Source: Hyphomicrobium sp. CS1GBMeth3 (GTDB lineage: Bacteria; Pseudomonadota; Alphaproteobacteria; Rhizobiales; Hyphomicrobiaceae). From it: a stretch of DNA of 64,000 nucleotides. Below the pieces are notes generated by a model that was given only the letters and a program-made list of their open reading frames with translations, was not told where the DNA came from and did no database searches. Each line of letters begins with the position of its first letter. Positions within the stretch are counted from its first letter, which is position 1. The stretch is taken from positions 434,001-498,000 of the forward strand of contig NZ_FPHO01000003.1 in assembly GCF_900117455.1 (NCBI RefSeq), in the 5' to 3' direction. The translations under genes and the position numbers were made by a program. Of the stretch, positions 17,739 through 27,882 are shown piece by piece.

Positions 17739-18497
17739 GTGATTCTGACGATTGCCATCATGGTCACTCTGACCATCGCAATTGCGGCCTTTGCACTCGC
17801 ACCGCGCATGGGCGAGGAACGCATCATATTCGAGCAGCATCCTGACCGGCCCTCAGCCTTCGGCTACCGAATGGCGTGGCTCGCCGTGCGCACGCGCGAC
17901 ACCGAGGCCGTGCTCGACGAGCTGGAGCTCCCCACTGCCGAGCCATGCAACTGGCGGTCGGGGATCGGCACCGTCTACGACAACCATCTAGGCGCCGATC
18001 ACATCTTCGTCTCTCCACCCGTCAATGGCTGGACGTTCGTCGTCGGGCTGGCGCTACCTTATCCCGTGGGCCGCACCTTCACCGACAAGGCCATGCCGCT
18101 CATAAATCGCCTCGGTCGCCGCTTCGGAGAGGTTCAGTATTTCTTCGCCTATCCGCCCATCGACGTCTTTGCGTGGGCCCGCCTCATCGAGGGCCGCATC
18201 GTGCGCGCGTTTGCCATCACGGATGTGGGCGTGGTCTGGAACAAGGGACGCACGACCAAGGAGGAGCGGGCCCTTGGCCTGAAACTATTCGATTTTCGCG
18301 GCGTGCGCGGCCGCAAAGGCGATGCCGGCGGCGAGATGATTCTCTATCCGACCGAAGAACACGTGCTGAAACTGGCCGGACGCTGGAGCCTCGATCCAAC
18401 CAAGCTCGAACGAGCCGACGTTCCAAGCCCGGGACTTGGCTACATCGCGCTCGCTCCCGCCGCTTGGCGTCCCGAGCGCCTACGCAAAGCCGGCTGA
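17739..18497 (+). CDS. conserved hypothetical protein with N-terminal helix
   Basis: A 252-residue protein starting with GTG (an ATG at 17760 would remove seven residues). The first 20 residues are hydrophobic and could be a signal anchor. The rest is a soluble alpha/beta domain with WLAVRTRDTEAVLDEL, CNWRSGIGTVYD and VSPPVNGWTFVVGLALP. The WTFVVG segment is reminiscent of uncharacterised immunity-like families, but I cannot assign one. The next gene runs in the opposite direction. The frame looks coding, with conserved-type Trp/Gly blocks. Confidence 0.65.
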   Translation: MILTIAIMVTLTIAIAAFALAPRMGEERIIFEQHPDRPSAFGYRMAWLAVRTRDTEAVLDELELPTAEPCNWRSGIGTVYDNHLGADHIFVSPPVNGWTFVVGLALPYPVGRTFTDKAMPLINRLGRRFGEVQYFFAYPPIDVFAWARLIEGRIVRAFAITDVGVVWNKGRTTKEERALGLKLFDFRGVRGRKGDAGGEMILYPTEEHVLKLAGRWSLDPTKLERADVPSPGLGYIALAPAAWRPERLRKAG

Positions 18498-18537
18498 CCG
18501 CAGGCATCACAAGGCTCTTAGCAACCGAAACCGGCCG

Positions 18538-19086
18538 TTATGCCGCCGAGAGCCCGGCGCTCGCCGCCATTTGGTGCGTGATCATCTGATCGAGAAACCC
18601 CTCGAACGGCACGGTGAACACCGAAAGCCCTCTGGGATCGTTGGACCAATCCTGGAGCTTGCCGACAAAGCCTTCCGGAAGGTCTTCCGCCTCGGCATCG
18701 AGCGAGACAACGCTCGCCTCGAACGCGGCCTCCGTCATCGGCAGGAAGGGAATCGTGACCAGCTCGAGATGCCCCTCCGCATGGCGCTTCGGCGCGTGCA
18801 CAACGGAGCAGCATACGATGTGAGCGCCCGTATCGAAGGTCGCGATCGCACCGATCAGCAGCCTGGAGGACTCGAAACCCTGGGGCGCGCGATAGGTCCA
18901 GCTCTGTCCGGCCGCGAACTTCATTCCATAACTCCACTTGAGAACTGCGCCCCGGTATCTTGGGCCAAACGGGGCGCGCTGATAACCCTCGTTGAGGGCA
19001 GCTTTCGGGCATTTCGCGTCGCAATCTTCACACGAAGATTTCACACACGACGTCAGTACATTGTTTAAAAAGGCACTTGTAGACAT
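18538..19086 (-). CDS. hypothetical protein with N-terminal Cys cluster
   Basis: A 182-residue protein starting at MSTSAFLNN. The N terminus carries a spaced Cys group, SCVKSSCEDCDAKC (about residues 12-25), that could bind metal or an iron-sulfur centre. The remainder has HIVCCSVVHAPKRHAEGHLE and an acidic C-terminal half. An in-frame upstream extension to 19365 is Arg/Gly/Pro-rich and rejected. The ribosome binding site is weak (AGGCAGC). No family is recognised. Confidence 0.6.
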   Translation of the reverse strand: MSTSAFLNNVLTSCVKSSCEDCDAKCPKAALNEGYQRAPFGPRYRGAVLKWSYGMKFAAGQSWTYRAPQGFESSRLLIGAIATFDTGAHIVCCSVVHAPKRHAEGHLELVTIPFLPMTEAAFEASVVSLDAEAEDLPEGFVGKLQDWSNDPRGLSVFTVPFEGFLDQMITHQMAASAGLSAA

Positions 19087-19172
19087 TGCCACATGCTGCC
19101 TGAAAAAGGGTACGCACGACCGAAATTGCTTATGGATAAGTCTGTCCGTACGCAGATCTGCCGCCGTCGATT

Positions 19173-19667
19173 TTAGCGGCGGGCTCCCACACGATCCTCG
19201 CGTCCTTGGAAGGCGTCCTGCGCAAGCGCCTGATGCCCCACATCGCATGGCCGCGCCGACGTGCGCCCCGTGAGCCGGTCGAGAGACAGCAGCGTGCACC
19301 CATGGGACGCCGTGCTGGTCACCTGCGCCACGGCCGTGTCCTGCGCCGGGGGCCCGGAATGCCACGCGGCCCGCTCCGCTGCCGACGGCGCGCCGCCGGA
19401 AAGCACTACGTCCGATACAAAGCCCCAGAAGCCGACGAAGTGCCAGAAAACGGCGCCGCCAACGAACCCAATGACGCTCCAGCCGAGCCCGCTGACACCG
19501 TCCAGAAACCTCGTGACCGCGCTAAGCCCGCGCCGCTCACCACGCCGAGTGGGATGCGCCCCAAGGCTTCCCCGGTCAAAACGCGACGACTCACTCCCGC
19601 ACCCACCCGCCCGAAGCCGGTCGTCGAAAATCGGCGCGAAACCCTGTCCTTTGGCAGATCCCAGCAT
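19173..19667 (-). CDS. probable membrane protein, start uncertain
   Basis: The coding signal is strongest in the C-terminal two thirds: a hydrophobic, Phe/Trp-rich helix pair (WSVIGFVGGAVFWHFVGFW followed by GFVSDVVLSG), then a probable extracytoplasmic tail with CTLLSLDRLTGRTSARPC. This pattern resembles a small conserved Hyphomicrobiales membrane protein I have no name for. The first part of the frame is Arg/Gly-rich and may be noncoding; the true start could lie further downstream. It follows the RNase T2 gene on the same strand. Confidence 0.45.
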   Translation of the reverse strand: MLGSAKGQGFAPIFDDRLRAGGCGSESSRFDRGSLGAHPTRRGERRGLSAVTRFLDGVSGLGWSVIGFVGGAVFWHFVGFWGFVSDVVLSGGAPSAAERAAWHSGPPAQDTAVAQVTSTASHGCTLLSLDRLTGRTSARPCDVGHQALAQDAFQGREDRVGARR

Positions 19668-19799
19668 GCGTCGAGCCCGCAGTGCGAAAACCGAACGCAG
19701 CACGACTCGAAGCTTGCGGACACGCACCCGGCGCGGCAAGCCTCAATGTGGCGACCGCAGGACGCCACGGAAGTTTTCCACAGGAGCCGTGGCCCAGTC

Positions 19800-20537
19800 T
19801 CAACGTACCGGCGGCACGTGCATGTTGTTGGCGCGGCAGAGCCTGTTCTGCGTCTCATTGGCTCCGCAGGAAACCGGAACGCCCGTCTTGGAAAAACAGA
19901 TGCGCACCTCACGCAGCCTGTTGCCGCGACCACGGCACGCGACAGCAATCATGTCTGGCTTGAGCTGCGGATTGGCCGCGACGAACGCGTCGACGACATC
20001 GCGCGGACCAACGAACTGCTCCGCGGTCGGGCTACGAAACCGCTGAGGAACCGAGACGCTCTCGAACAGCTTCCGAGAGAGGTCGTAATAGCCTTTTGGA
20101 GACAAACCCGAGCAGGTACCGTGCTTCCTGTACTCGTGAATGATCAGGCCCTTGCTCGGCATGATGTCGAGCATGTCGTCGATCACCGGCTGTGGAACGT
20201 AACGTGTTCCCGCCGGACAATCCTCAGGATAGCCGCGCGCGTATTGCGGCCACAGCCCATGCAGGATGAACGCGTAGCGCCGACCGCGCGTGCATTGCGG
20301 ATGGTCGTCCTGGCCTTCGGGCGTTTCGCAATGGGTGGGACTCCACGACAGCACAAGCGAATAGTAGTCGAAATTTCCAGGCGCAGCGTCTGGGGGTGCG
20401 GCCACCGTGTCGCTCACCCTCTCGCGCGAAGGCGATGGAGGAGCGGTTTCTTCTTGCCGCTCGAGGTAGAGCAGCACACCGGCGAGGACGATAAGCGCGA
20501 CCAAGCCTGGCAGCGTCAGTTGCGATGGAGAACGCAT
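19800..20537 (-). CDS. ribonuclease T2 family protein
   Basis: An endoribonuclease of the T2/S family, which cleaves RNA via 2',3'-cyclic phosphates. Residues 10-26 form one hydrophobic helix (signal peptide or anchor), so it acts in the periplasm. Both catalytic blocks are intact: CAS I ILHGLWPQ with H93, and CAS II HEYRKHGTCSG with E135, K138 and H139. Cysteines at 70, 82, 107 and 142 suit disulfides. It starts 3 bases after the stop of the M20 peptidase gene, so the two are almost certainly co-transcribed. Confidence 0.9.
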   Translation of the reverse strand: MRSPSQLTLPGLVALIVLAGVLLYLERQEETAPPSPSRERVSDTVAAPPDAAPGNFDYYSLVLSWSPTHCETPEGQDDHPQCTRGRRYAFILHGLWPQYARGYPEDCPAGTRYVPQPVIDDMLDIMPSKGLIIHEYRKHGTCSGLSPKGYYDLSRKLFESVSVPQRFRSPTAEQFVGPRDVVDAFVAANPQLKPDMIAVACRGRGNRLREVRICFSKTGVPVSCGANETQNRLCRANNMHVPPVR

Positions 20538-20540
20538 TGT

Positions 20541-21944
20541 TCAAGCCGCCTGCCGCGCCAGCGCATCGAGAATGCGCACCCAGCTCCGCGCACCCTTCTT
20601 GAAACTCTTCAGGTTGTATTTCTCATTGGGTGAATGGATGCGATCGTCGTCGACACCGTATCCGATCAGAAGACTGTCCATTCCTAACGCCTGCTTGAAC
20701 GAGGTCACGATCGGGATCGATGCGCCACATCCCATCAGCACGGGCGGCACGCCCCACTCCGCAGCGAGCGCGTCTGCAGCCGCCTGCACAGCGGGCGCCG
20801 ACGTGTCGAAGCCAATTCCCTCGCTGCCGTGAACACCTCGGAACTCGGCCTTGCAGTCGGCCGGCAGATTGTCGCTAACGAAGCGCTGCACCGCGCCGAG
20901 CACATGCTTGGGATCCTGCCCCGGCACCAGCCGACACGTGATCTTCACCGACGCCTCCGCCGGAATGATCGTTTTCGACCCCGCGCCCTGATAGCCGCCC
21001 GTAATGCCATTAAATTCGATCGTCGGCCGCGACCAGAGTTGCTCGACCAGCGACACGGAGGCCTCGCCTGCGGGCACCAAGAGCCCCACTGGGCCGAGCA
21101 ACTGCTTGGCATCGAGCCCGAGCGCCTGCCATTGCTTGAGCTGAGCTTTGGTCGGCTTTGCCACCCCGTCGTAGAAACCCGGGATGCGGATACGCCCTTT
21201 CGCGTCGTGAATCTTGCCGAGCACGCCGACGAGCGCCCGGATCGGATTCATCGCCGGTCCGCCATAGATCCCGGAATGGAGATCGCGCACTGGGCCCTTC
21301 ACGATAACCTCGAGCCCCGCGAGCCCGCGCAGCATGGTGGTAATCGCCGGCGTATCCTTGTCCCACTGGCCCGTGTCGCACACCAGTACGAGATCGGCCT
21401 TGATTTCCTTGCCGCTCTTCTTGAGGAAACCCGGGAGCGACGGCGACCCGCACTCCTCCTCGCCCTCGATCATCGCCGACACGGCAACCGGCAGTTCTCC
21501 GGTAACCTCCGTCCACGCGCGCGCCGCCTCGAGGAAGGTCATCAGCTGACCCTTGTTGTCCTCGGCTCCGCGCGCCACGATCACCTTGCCGTTCGTCTTT
21601 TCGTTCGCGATACGCGGCTCGAACGGCGGCGCTTTCCAGAGCTCGAGTGGATCCGGTGGCTGCACATCGTAGTGGCCGTAGAACAGAACGTGCGGCGTTC
21701 CCTTGGCGACCTTCTCACGGTCATGCCCGACGACGATCGGATGCCCCGACGTCTGACGCACCGAGGCGGGAATGCCGGACTCGCTGAGTTGCTTGGCGCA
21801 CCAATCGGCCGCTTTGCTGCATTGGGCCTTGTAGGCAGGGTCTGTAGAAATGCTCTCGATTCTGAGCAGAGAGAACAGCCGCTCGAGACCGGCATCGAAA
21901 TTGCGGTCGAGCCGCTCCAGAACCTTTGCAACCTGATCCGTCAT
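20541..21944 (-). CDS. M20 family dipeptidase
   Basis: A 467-residue cytosolic zinc peptidase of the M20/M25/M40 group. Metal-binding motifs are visible: YGHYDVQPP (H91, D93), [10 protein letters not shown] and [11 protein letters not shown] with the catalytic Glu pair, and [11 protein letters not shown] in the lid/dimerisation domain. No signal peptide. The likely substrates are dipeptides. It is the upstream gene of a pair with RNase T2 and is divergent from ppdK. Confidence 0.9.
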   Translation of the reverse strand: MTDQVAKVLERLDRNFDAGLERLFSLLRIESISTDPAYKAQCSKAADWCAKQLSESGIPASVRQTSGHPIVVGHDREKVAKGTPHVLFYGHYDVQPPDPLELWKAPPFEPRIANEKTNGKVIVARGAEDNKGQLMTFLEAARAWTEVTGELPVAVSAMIEGEEECGSPSLPGFLKKSGKEIKADLVLVCDTGQWDKDTPAITTMLRGLAGLEVIVKGPVRDLHSGIYGGPAMNPIRALVGVLGKIHDAKGRIRIPGFYDGVAKPTKAQLKQWQALGLDAKQLLGPVGLLVPAGEASVSLVEQLWSRPTIEFNGITGGYQGAGSKTIIPAEASVKITCRLVPGQDPKHVLGAVQRFVSDNLPADCKAEFRGVHGSEGIGFDTSAPAVQAAADALAAEWGVPPVLMGCGASIPIVTSFKQALGMDSLLIGYGVDDDRIHSPNEKYNLKSFKKGARSWVRILDALARQAA

Positions 21945-22146
21945 GGCAACCCTGTCTTAATTGGAAGGCGCCGAGAGTGCGGGATCGATCGTTCGCAGTC
22001 AAAGGGAGTGTTGGCGCATGAGCGTGCCTGTGCCACAGTCCGGCCTCCCGGCGCTCCGGGTAATCTAGACAAGAGCCTCGGTCTCTGATCCTGCGGAGCC
22101 GAGCCCGTAAAGTCCTGCCGCAGGCAGGCAAAACGAAAGAGGCGTA

Positions 22147-24858
22147 ATGGCAGCGGTTGAGCTATCCCGCGACGCAACGCCCAAGTGGGTCTATGTCTTC
22201 GCCGCCGGCAAGGCCGAGGGCAACGCCGCGATGATCGATCTGCTCGGCGGTAAGGGCGCCAATCTCGCCGAGATGGCGTGCCTGGGACTTCCCGTTCCGC
22301 CCGGCTTCACGATCACCACTGAGGTCTGCGGCCTCTATTACGAGAACGGCAAGAGCCTCCCGGAAGGACTCGGGCCGCAGGTCGATCAGGCGCTCGAGCT
22401 CATCGGCAATGAGACAGGCGCCGTCTTCGGCAGCGAGGAGAACCCGCTGCTCGTCGCCGTGCGCTCGGGCGGCCGCGCCTCCATGCCCGGCATGATGGAC
22501 ACGATTCTGAACCTCGGGCTCAACGACCGCACCGTCACCGGCCTTGCGCGCAACTCCGGCGACGACCGCTTCGCCTACGACAGCTACCGACGCTTCATCC
22601 AGATGTACGGTGATGTGGTGCTCGGCGTCGATCACACGGTATTCGAGGACATTCTCGACAACTACAAAAACCTCAACGGCTTCTCGTACGACACCGAGCT
22701 TGGCGCGAAGGAGTGGCAGAAGATCATCGCGCTCTACAAAAAGGCCATCGAGAACGAGACCGGAAAGCCCTTCCCCCAAGACACGAGCGAGCAGCTCTGG
22801 GGCGCCATCGGCGCCGTGTTCGGGTCCTGGCAGAACGCCCGCGCCGTCACCTATCGCCGCCTGCACGCCATTCCGGATTCCTGGGGCACGGCCGTCAACG
22901 TGCAGGCGATGGTGTTCGGCAACATGGGCAACACGTCCGCGACAGGCGTCGCCTTCACGCGCAATCCCTCTACCGGCGTCAACGAAATCTACGGCGAATA
23001 CCTCGTCAACGCCCAGGGCGAGGACGTGGTGGCCGGCATCCGCACGCCGCAGCCCCTGACAGCCAAGGCGCGCCGCGAGGCCGAGGATCCGAACCCCTCG
23101 CTCGAGGAGGAGATGCCCGAGGCGTTCGCGCAGCTCGAGAGCATCTTCGCGACGCTCGAGCAACGCTACCGCGACATGCAGGACATCGAATTCACGATCC
23201 AGAACGGCAAGGTCTGGATGCTTCAGACGCGCTCCGGCAAACGCACCACCGAGGCCGCCGTTCGCATCGCAGTCGACCTCGCGGAAGAAGGCATCATCAC
23301 ACGCGAGGAAGCCGTTCTGCGCGTCGACCCGGGCGGCTTCACGCAACTCCTGCATCCGACCATCGATTCCGACGCCGACAAGGAGCTGTTGACCACGGGG
23401 CTCCCGGCCTCGCCCGGCGCCGCAGCCGGCGGCATCGTGTTCACGTCCGACGAGGCCGAGAAGCAGAAGCAGCAGGGACGCGACGTCATCCTCGTGCGCA
23501 CCGAGACCAGCCCCGAGGACATCCACGGCATGCACGCGTCCGCGGGCATCCTGACAGCGCGCGGCGGCATGACGAGCCACGCGGCTGTCGTCGCACGCGG
23601 CATGGGCGTTCCCTGCGTCTCGGGCGCCGGCGCGCTTCGCATCAACGAGAAGGCCGGCACACTGAGCGTTGGCAAGAATGTGCTGCAGGCCGGCGACGTC
23701 ATCACCATCGACGGCGCCACGGGTCGCGTCTACGCCGGCGCGGTGCCGATGCGCCAACCTCAGCTCTCGGGCGACTTCGCCCGTCTCATCGCCTGGGCGG
23801 ACGAGGCGCGCGTTCTCGGCGTTCGCGCCAACGCCGACACGCCGAAGGATGCCAAGCAGGCGCGCGCCTTCGGCGCCCAGGGCATCGGACTTTGTCGCAC
23901 CGAGCATATGTTCTTCGATGCCGAACGCATTCTCGCCATGCGCGAGATGATCTGCGCCACGACCGAGGACGGCCGCCGCGCGGCGCTCGCCAAGATTCTG
24001 CCCGTGCAGCGCGCAGATTTCATCGAGCTGTTCGAGATCATGGACGAGCTACCGGTTACCATCCGCTTGCTCGACCCGCCTCTGCACGAGTTCCTGCCGC
24101 GCGAAGAGCGCGAGATCGAAGCCGTCGCAGCGGCGCTCGCCATGCCGACAGAGAAGCTGAAAGCCCGCATCGCCGAACTCGCGGAATTCAACCCCATGCT
24201 GGGCATGCGCGGCTCCCGCCTCGCGATCCGCTATCCTGAGATCACGGAGATGCAGGCGCGCGCTATCTTCGAAGCAGCCATCGAAGCGGAGAAGCGCCTT
24301 GGCGCTGTCGTAGAGCCCGAGATCATGATCCCGCTCGTCGCCTACCGCCACGAGTTCGACATTCTCGCCGGCGTCATCCGCAGCGTTGCCGAGACTATCG
24401 GCCGTGAATCGGGCAAGCCGCTCTCCTACAAGCTCGGCACCATGATCGAGCTGCCGCGAGCCTGCCTCAAGGCCGGCGAGCTGACGGCCGGAGATCACGG
24501 TGCCGACTTCCTCTCCTTCGGCACCAACGACCTCACGCAGACGGTCCTGGGCCTGAGCCGCGATGACGCTGCCCCCATCCTCTCCGCCTACTCGGCGCAA
24601 GGCGTGTACGAGGAGGACCCGTTCGTCTCGATCGACCAGGAGGGCGTGGGCGAGCTGGTTCGCATCGGCGTCGAACGCGGACGCGAGGCGAAGCCCGCGC
24701 TCAAGGTAGGGATCTGCGGCGAGCACGGTGGAGACCCAGCCTCCGTCGCGTTCTTCCACGCCGCAGGATTCGACTACGTCTCGTGTTCGCCGTTCCGCGT
24801 GCCAGTCGCACGTCTCGCCGCGGCCCAGGCCGCCATCCGTGCCAAACTCAAGAGCTGA
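22147..24858 (+). CDS. ppdK: pyruvate, phosphate dikinase
   Basis: Interconverts pyruvate, ATP and phosphate with phosphoenolpyruvate, AMP and pyrophosphate. At 903 residues it has typical length: N-terminal ATP-grasp domain (GGKGANLAEMACLGLPVPPG), central phosphohistidine domain (GGMTSHAAVVARGMG, with H478 as the phosphate carrier), and C-terminal PEP/pyruvate barrel (GLCRTEHMF, GTNDLTQT and GICGEHGGDP with catalytic C857). In a serine-cycle methylotroph it could help set the PEP/pyruvate balance; that role is inference. Its upstream gap also serves the divergent peptidase. Confidence 0.97.
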   Translation: MAAVELSRDATPKWVYVFAAGKAEGNAAMIDLLGGKGANLAEMACLGLPVPPGFTITTEVCGLYYENGKSLPEGLGPQVDQALELIGNETGAVFGSEENPLLVAVRSGGRASMPGMMDTILNLGLNDRTVTGLARNSGDDRFAYDSYRRFIQMYGDVVLGVDHTVFEDILDNYKNLNGFSYDTELGAKEWQKIIALYKKAIENETGKPFPQDTSEQLWGAIGAVFGSWQNARAVTYRRLHAIPDSWGTAVNVQAMVFGNMGNTSATGVAFTRNPSTGVNEIYGEYLVNAQGEDVVAGIRTPQPLTAKARREAEDPNPSLEEEMPEAFAQLESIFATLEQRYRDMQDIEFTIQNGKVWMLQTRSGKRTTEAAVRIAVDLAEEGIITREEAVLRVDPGGFTQLLHPTIDSDADKELLTTGLPASPGAAAGGIVFTSDEAEKQKQQGRDVILVRTETSPEDIHGMHASAGILTARGGMTSHAAVVARGMGVPCVSGAGALRINEKAGTLSVGKNVLQAGDVITIDGATGRVYAGAVPMRQPQLSGDFARLIAWADEARVLGVRANADTPKDAKQARAFGAQGIGLCRTEHMFFDAERILAMREMICATTEDGRRAALAKILPVQRADFIELFEIMDELPVTIRLLDPPLHEFLPREEREIEAVAAALAMPTEKLKARIAELAEFNPMLGMRGSRLAIRYPEITEMQARAIFEAAIEAEKRLGAVVEPEIMIPLVAYRHEFDILAGVIRSVAETIGRESGKPLSYKLGTMIELPRACLKAGELTAGDHGADFLSFGTNDLTQTVLGLSRDDAAPILSAYSAQGVYEEDPFVSIDQEGVGELVRIGVERGREAKPALKVGICGEHGGDPASVAFFHAAGFDYVSCSPFRVPVARLAAAQAAIRAKLKS

Positions 24859-24911
24859 ACCCGCCCGCTATCCAAGCCGGCAAGCCGCCGCTCGCACGGA
24901 ATGGATCAGGT

Positions 24912-25148
24912 TCAATGCGGATGATCGCGATTTTCGAGGCGGTCGAGCTCATCGAGGCTCGGTTGCCGTGGCCGCGGCCCTTTTCGTTTCGGCATCACGA
25001 GCAACCACAGCAGCAGCGGCGGCACCATGAAACACCAAGCCATCCAAAACGAGTAGTCGCGGTTTTTCCAACCGGCAACGAATCCGGCAAGCGCAGCAGC
25101 CGTCATCGCCGCCAAACCCCAGATCACAATCACCGTCACCGTTGACAT
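24912..25148 (-). CDS. small two-helix membrane protein
   Basis: About 78 residues: one hydrophobic segment at 3-25 (VIVIWGLAAMTAAALAGFVAG), a short loop KNRDYSFW, a second segment (AWCFMVPPLLLWLLVM), and a charged tail. The ATG at 25148 has AAGGTGAAG upstream; a GTG ten codons earlier (25178) is possible. It sits 89 bases downstream of nadC. Function unknown. Confidence 0.6.
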   Translation of the reverse strand: MSTVTVIVIWGLAAMTAAALAGFVAGWKNRDYSFWMAWCFMVPPLLLWLLVMPKRKGPRPRQPSLDELDRLENRDHPH

Positions 25149-25237
25149 CGGGATCTTCACCTTCTCGGTTATTCCCACGCCTCGCTCCGCCGCGAGACAT
25201 GTCGGGCAACTGAGGCGAAATCAAGCACGACTTGCGG

Positions 25238-26122
25238 TTAACACGCGATGTCGGCGGGTTGAGGCAGAAAATCGAGCCCGAGATCAAGGATCGGTGCCGA
25301 ATGCGTCAGTGCTCCTACCGAAATAAGGTCGACGCCCGCTTCCGCGATGCCGCGCACGGTATCGAGCGTTACGCCGCCCGAAGCCTCCGTCAGCGAGCGT
25401 CCCGCCACCATCGCCACCGCCTTGCGCAGAGAGGCAATATCCATGTTGTCGAGCAGCACCGCATCGATCGGCTGCTGAAGTGCCGTCGCAAGCGTCTCGA
25501 GATCGTCGACCTCAACCTCGATCTTGACCATATGACCGACGTGCGCGCGCGCGGCTGAGATTGCAGCCGTCACGCCCCCCGCCGCGACGATGTGATTGTC
25601 CTTGATCAGGATGGCGTCGAAGAGGCCCGAGCGGTGATTGACGCCCCCACCGCATCTGACAGCATATTTCTCGAACGCGCGCAGGCCCGGAGTCGTCTTG
25701 CGCGTATCCGCGATACGCGCCCGTGTCCCCGCTACCGCATCGACATAGCGGCGCGTCAGCGTCGCGATGCCGCTCATGTGACAGAGGAAGTTGAGCGCCA
25801 CGCGTTCGCCCGTCAGCAGCGCCCGCGCCGGTCCCGCGACCCGCGCCACGACTGCGCCCGCGCCGACGCGATCGCCGTCATGAACCTCGGCCTTGAACAC
25901 GACGCGCGGATCGACCGCATGAAACGCCGCTTCCGCGACTGCGAGCCCCGAGATCACACCTTCGCGGCGCGCTCCGAACGTCGCCGCCGCCATGGCGTGC
26001 GCCGGCACCATGGAGTCTGTCGTAACATCGCCCCGCGTGCCCAGATCCTCGGCCAGCGCCTGCTCGACCGCGCGCGCGATCAGAAGACGCGGCAACGCGC
26101 CATCGAACGAAGAACTGCTCAC
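25238..26122 (-). CDS. nadC: nicotinate-nucleotide pyrophosphorylase (carboxylating)
   Basis: Converts quinolinate and PRPP to nicotinate mononucleotide, the third step of de novo NAD synthesis. Family blocks include [58 protein letters not shown] and [10 protein letters not shown]. The preferred start is a GTG whose last two bases overlap the nadB stop (GTGA, 26119-26122), giving translational coupling; an ATG at 26143 would add seven residues. It is the third gene of nadA-nadB-nadC. Confidence 0.95.
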   Translation of the reverse strand: MSSSSFDGALPRLLIARAVEQALAEDLGTRGDVTTDSMVPAHAMAAATFGARREGVISGLAVAEAAFHAVDPRVVFKAEVHDGDRVGAGAVVARVAGPARALLTGERVALNFLCHMSGIATLTRRYVDAVAGTRARIADTRKTTPGLRAFEKYAVRCGGGVNHRSGLFDAILIKDNHIVAAGGVTAAISAARAHVGHMVKIEVEVDDLETLATALQQPIDAVLLDNMDIASLRKAVAMVAGRSLTEASGGVTLDTVRGIAEAGVDLISVGALTHSAPILDLGLDFLPQPADIAC

Positions 26123-27792
26123 GATGAAAGCTCCACACAGCACGGCTCAGCCGCCGCACGCTGGCCAGACGCTCCGACGGCGCGTATATCGCGCAATGTC
26201 ACGGCGCTACGATGCTGAAGCACGGACTCCGCGCGCGGGAAGTCCGAGCGATAGTGACCACCGCGGCTCTCGGTGCGCAGAAGCGCCGAGCCCGCGATGA
26301 CCTCGGCGGCAAGCGCCATGTTGGCGACCATGCGGTCATCGCCTGCTGCAGCGCCAATCCCGCGCAGAGCGGCGAGCGCTTTTTCGAGCCCTGCGCCGTT
26401 CCGCACGACACCGACATACGTGCTCATCGTCTGCCTGAGTTCGGTGACGAGTTGCGCGCGACGCGCGACATCGAGCGGCTTTTCGGAGCCTGTGCGGTAC
26501 GTGCGCGCGATCGGATGCGCCATCTTCGGCGTCACCAGCCGGGCGATGTCGTCAGCGGCCCGCGCACCGAGCACCACCGCTTCGAGCAGCGAGTTCGACG
26601 CCAATCGATTGGCCCCGTGCAGGCCCGTCGAAGCGACCTCGCCGACGGCCCACAGGCCCTCGAGAGAGGTCCGACCGGCCAGGTCGGTCGCTACGCCGCC
26701 CATGTGATAGTGCGCGGCAGGCGCCACCGGAATGGCCTCACGGACCGGATCAATGCCGGCTGTACGGCAATGCGCCGCGACCGTCGGAAACTTCTCCGGA
26801 AACGCCGCGCCGATCGCCTCACGACAATCGAGAAAGGCGCCATGCCCGGCAGCGATCTCAGCAAACACCGCACGCGCCACGACATCGCGCGGCGCAAGAT
26901 CCCCGGCAGGGTCGCGCTCTTGCATGAAGCGCACGCCGTCGCGGTTGATCAGAACGGCGCCCTCACCGCGCAGCGCCTCCGAGGCGAGCGGTGCCGGATC
27001 GATCCCGGCGTCGATCGCGGTCGGATGGAACTGCACGAACTCCGCGTCCGCGATGACGGCCCCGGCGCGTGCCGCGAACGCAATCGCTTCACCTCGGGCG
27101 TAGACGGGGTTCGTCGTCACCGAGTAAAGCGCGCCAGCGCCACCCGTTGCGAGCACCACCGCGCTCGCCGGCATGAAATCGAACGTGCCGATGCCCTTCG
27201 CCTCCGTGCGCACCAGCCGCACGCCGGCGACGCGCTCGCTCGCGCCTGAGCCGGCATCGAGAATGAGATCGAGCGCTTCGTAGCCCTCGAGCACGCGGAT
27301 CGACGGCGTTGCCTGCACGGCGGCAATGAGCGACTGCATGATAGCAGCACCGGCGCGGTCACCCGAGACGCGCACCACGCGCGCTTCCGAATGCGCCGCC
27401 TCGCGCGAGAGCAAAAAATGTCCCGCGAGATCGCGATCGAACGGCACGCCATATCGCAGGAGATCCGCGATGCGCGCCGGCGCTTCGGCCGCAACGACAT
27501 GTGCCACGCGGGGATCGACGATGCCGCCCCCGGCTGCGATGGTGTCGATGGCATGCTGCTCGGGTGTATCGCCTTCGCCAACAGCGGCCGCGATCCCGCC
27601 TTGCGCCCAAACACTCGAAGCGCCCTGTCCGAGCGGCGCAGCCGCGACGACCGTAACCGGCAGCGGCGCAAGCCGGAGCGCTGTGAAGAGCCCGGCCAGA
27701 CCGGCACCGATGATCACGATGTCGCCCTTGCCGAGCGCAGTCGCCGGATCGGCGAAGCCCCGGCTCAGACGGCGGATACGATCGAAGTCCAT
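26119..27792 (-). CDS. nadB: L-aspartate oxidase
   Basis: An FAD enzyme that oxidises L-aspartate to iminoaspartate for NAD synthesis. The dinucleotide-binding motif [15 protein letters not shown] lies near the N terminus. [25 protein letters not shown], and [26 protein letters not shown] are typical of the succinate dehydrogenase/fumarate reductase flavoprotein family. The start at 27792 (MDFDRIRR) has a GGGAGGGGAGG ribosome binding site; the longer frame to 27864 is rejected. It overlaps nadC by 4 bases and follows nadA by about 90 bases. Confidence 0.95.
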   Translation of the reverse strand: MDFDRIRRLSRGFADPATALGKGDIVIIGAGLAGLFTALRLAPLPVTVVAAAPLGQGASSVWAQGGIAAAVGEGDTPEQHAIDTIAAGGGIVDPRVAHVVAAEAPARIADLLRYGVPFDRDLAGHFLLSREAAHSEARVVRVSGDRAGAAIMQSLIAAVQATPSIRVLEGYEALDLILDAGSGASERVAGVRLVRTEAKGIGTFDFMPASAVVLATGGAGALYSVTTNPVYARGEAIAFAARAGAVIADAEFVQFHPTAIDAGIDPAPLASEALRGEGAVLINRDGVRFMQERDPAGDLAPRDVVARAVFAEIAAGHGAFLDCREAIGAAFPEKFPTVAAHCRTAGIDPVREAIPVAPAAHYHMGGVATDLAGRTSLEGLWAVGEVASTGLHGANRLASNSLLEAVVLGARAADDIARLVTPKMAHPIARTYRTGSEKPLDVARRAQLVTELRQTMSTYVGVVRNGAGLEKALAALRGIGAAAGDDRMVANMALAAEVIAGSALLRTESRGGHYRSDFPRAESVLQHRSAVTLRDIRAVGASGQRAAAEPCCVELSS

Positions 27793-27882
27793 GAGCGGAC
27801 CTCCCCTCAGGCTTCCGTCACGCGAACATTCGACGGAAGCGATAGCGAACGCGTGGGCGCACATGCGCCCGCGCGGGCTTCG

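Noticed and set aside
19206..20633. Plus-strand open frame of 475 codons
   Set aside because: Antisense to RNase T2 and its downstream gene. The catalytic motifs on the minus strand decide the direction.
22162..23907. Minus-strand open frame of 581 codons
   Set aside because: Antisense to ppdK, Gly/Asp/His/Arg-rich, no recognisable domain.
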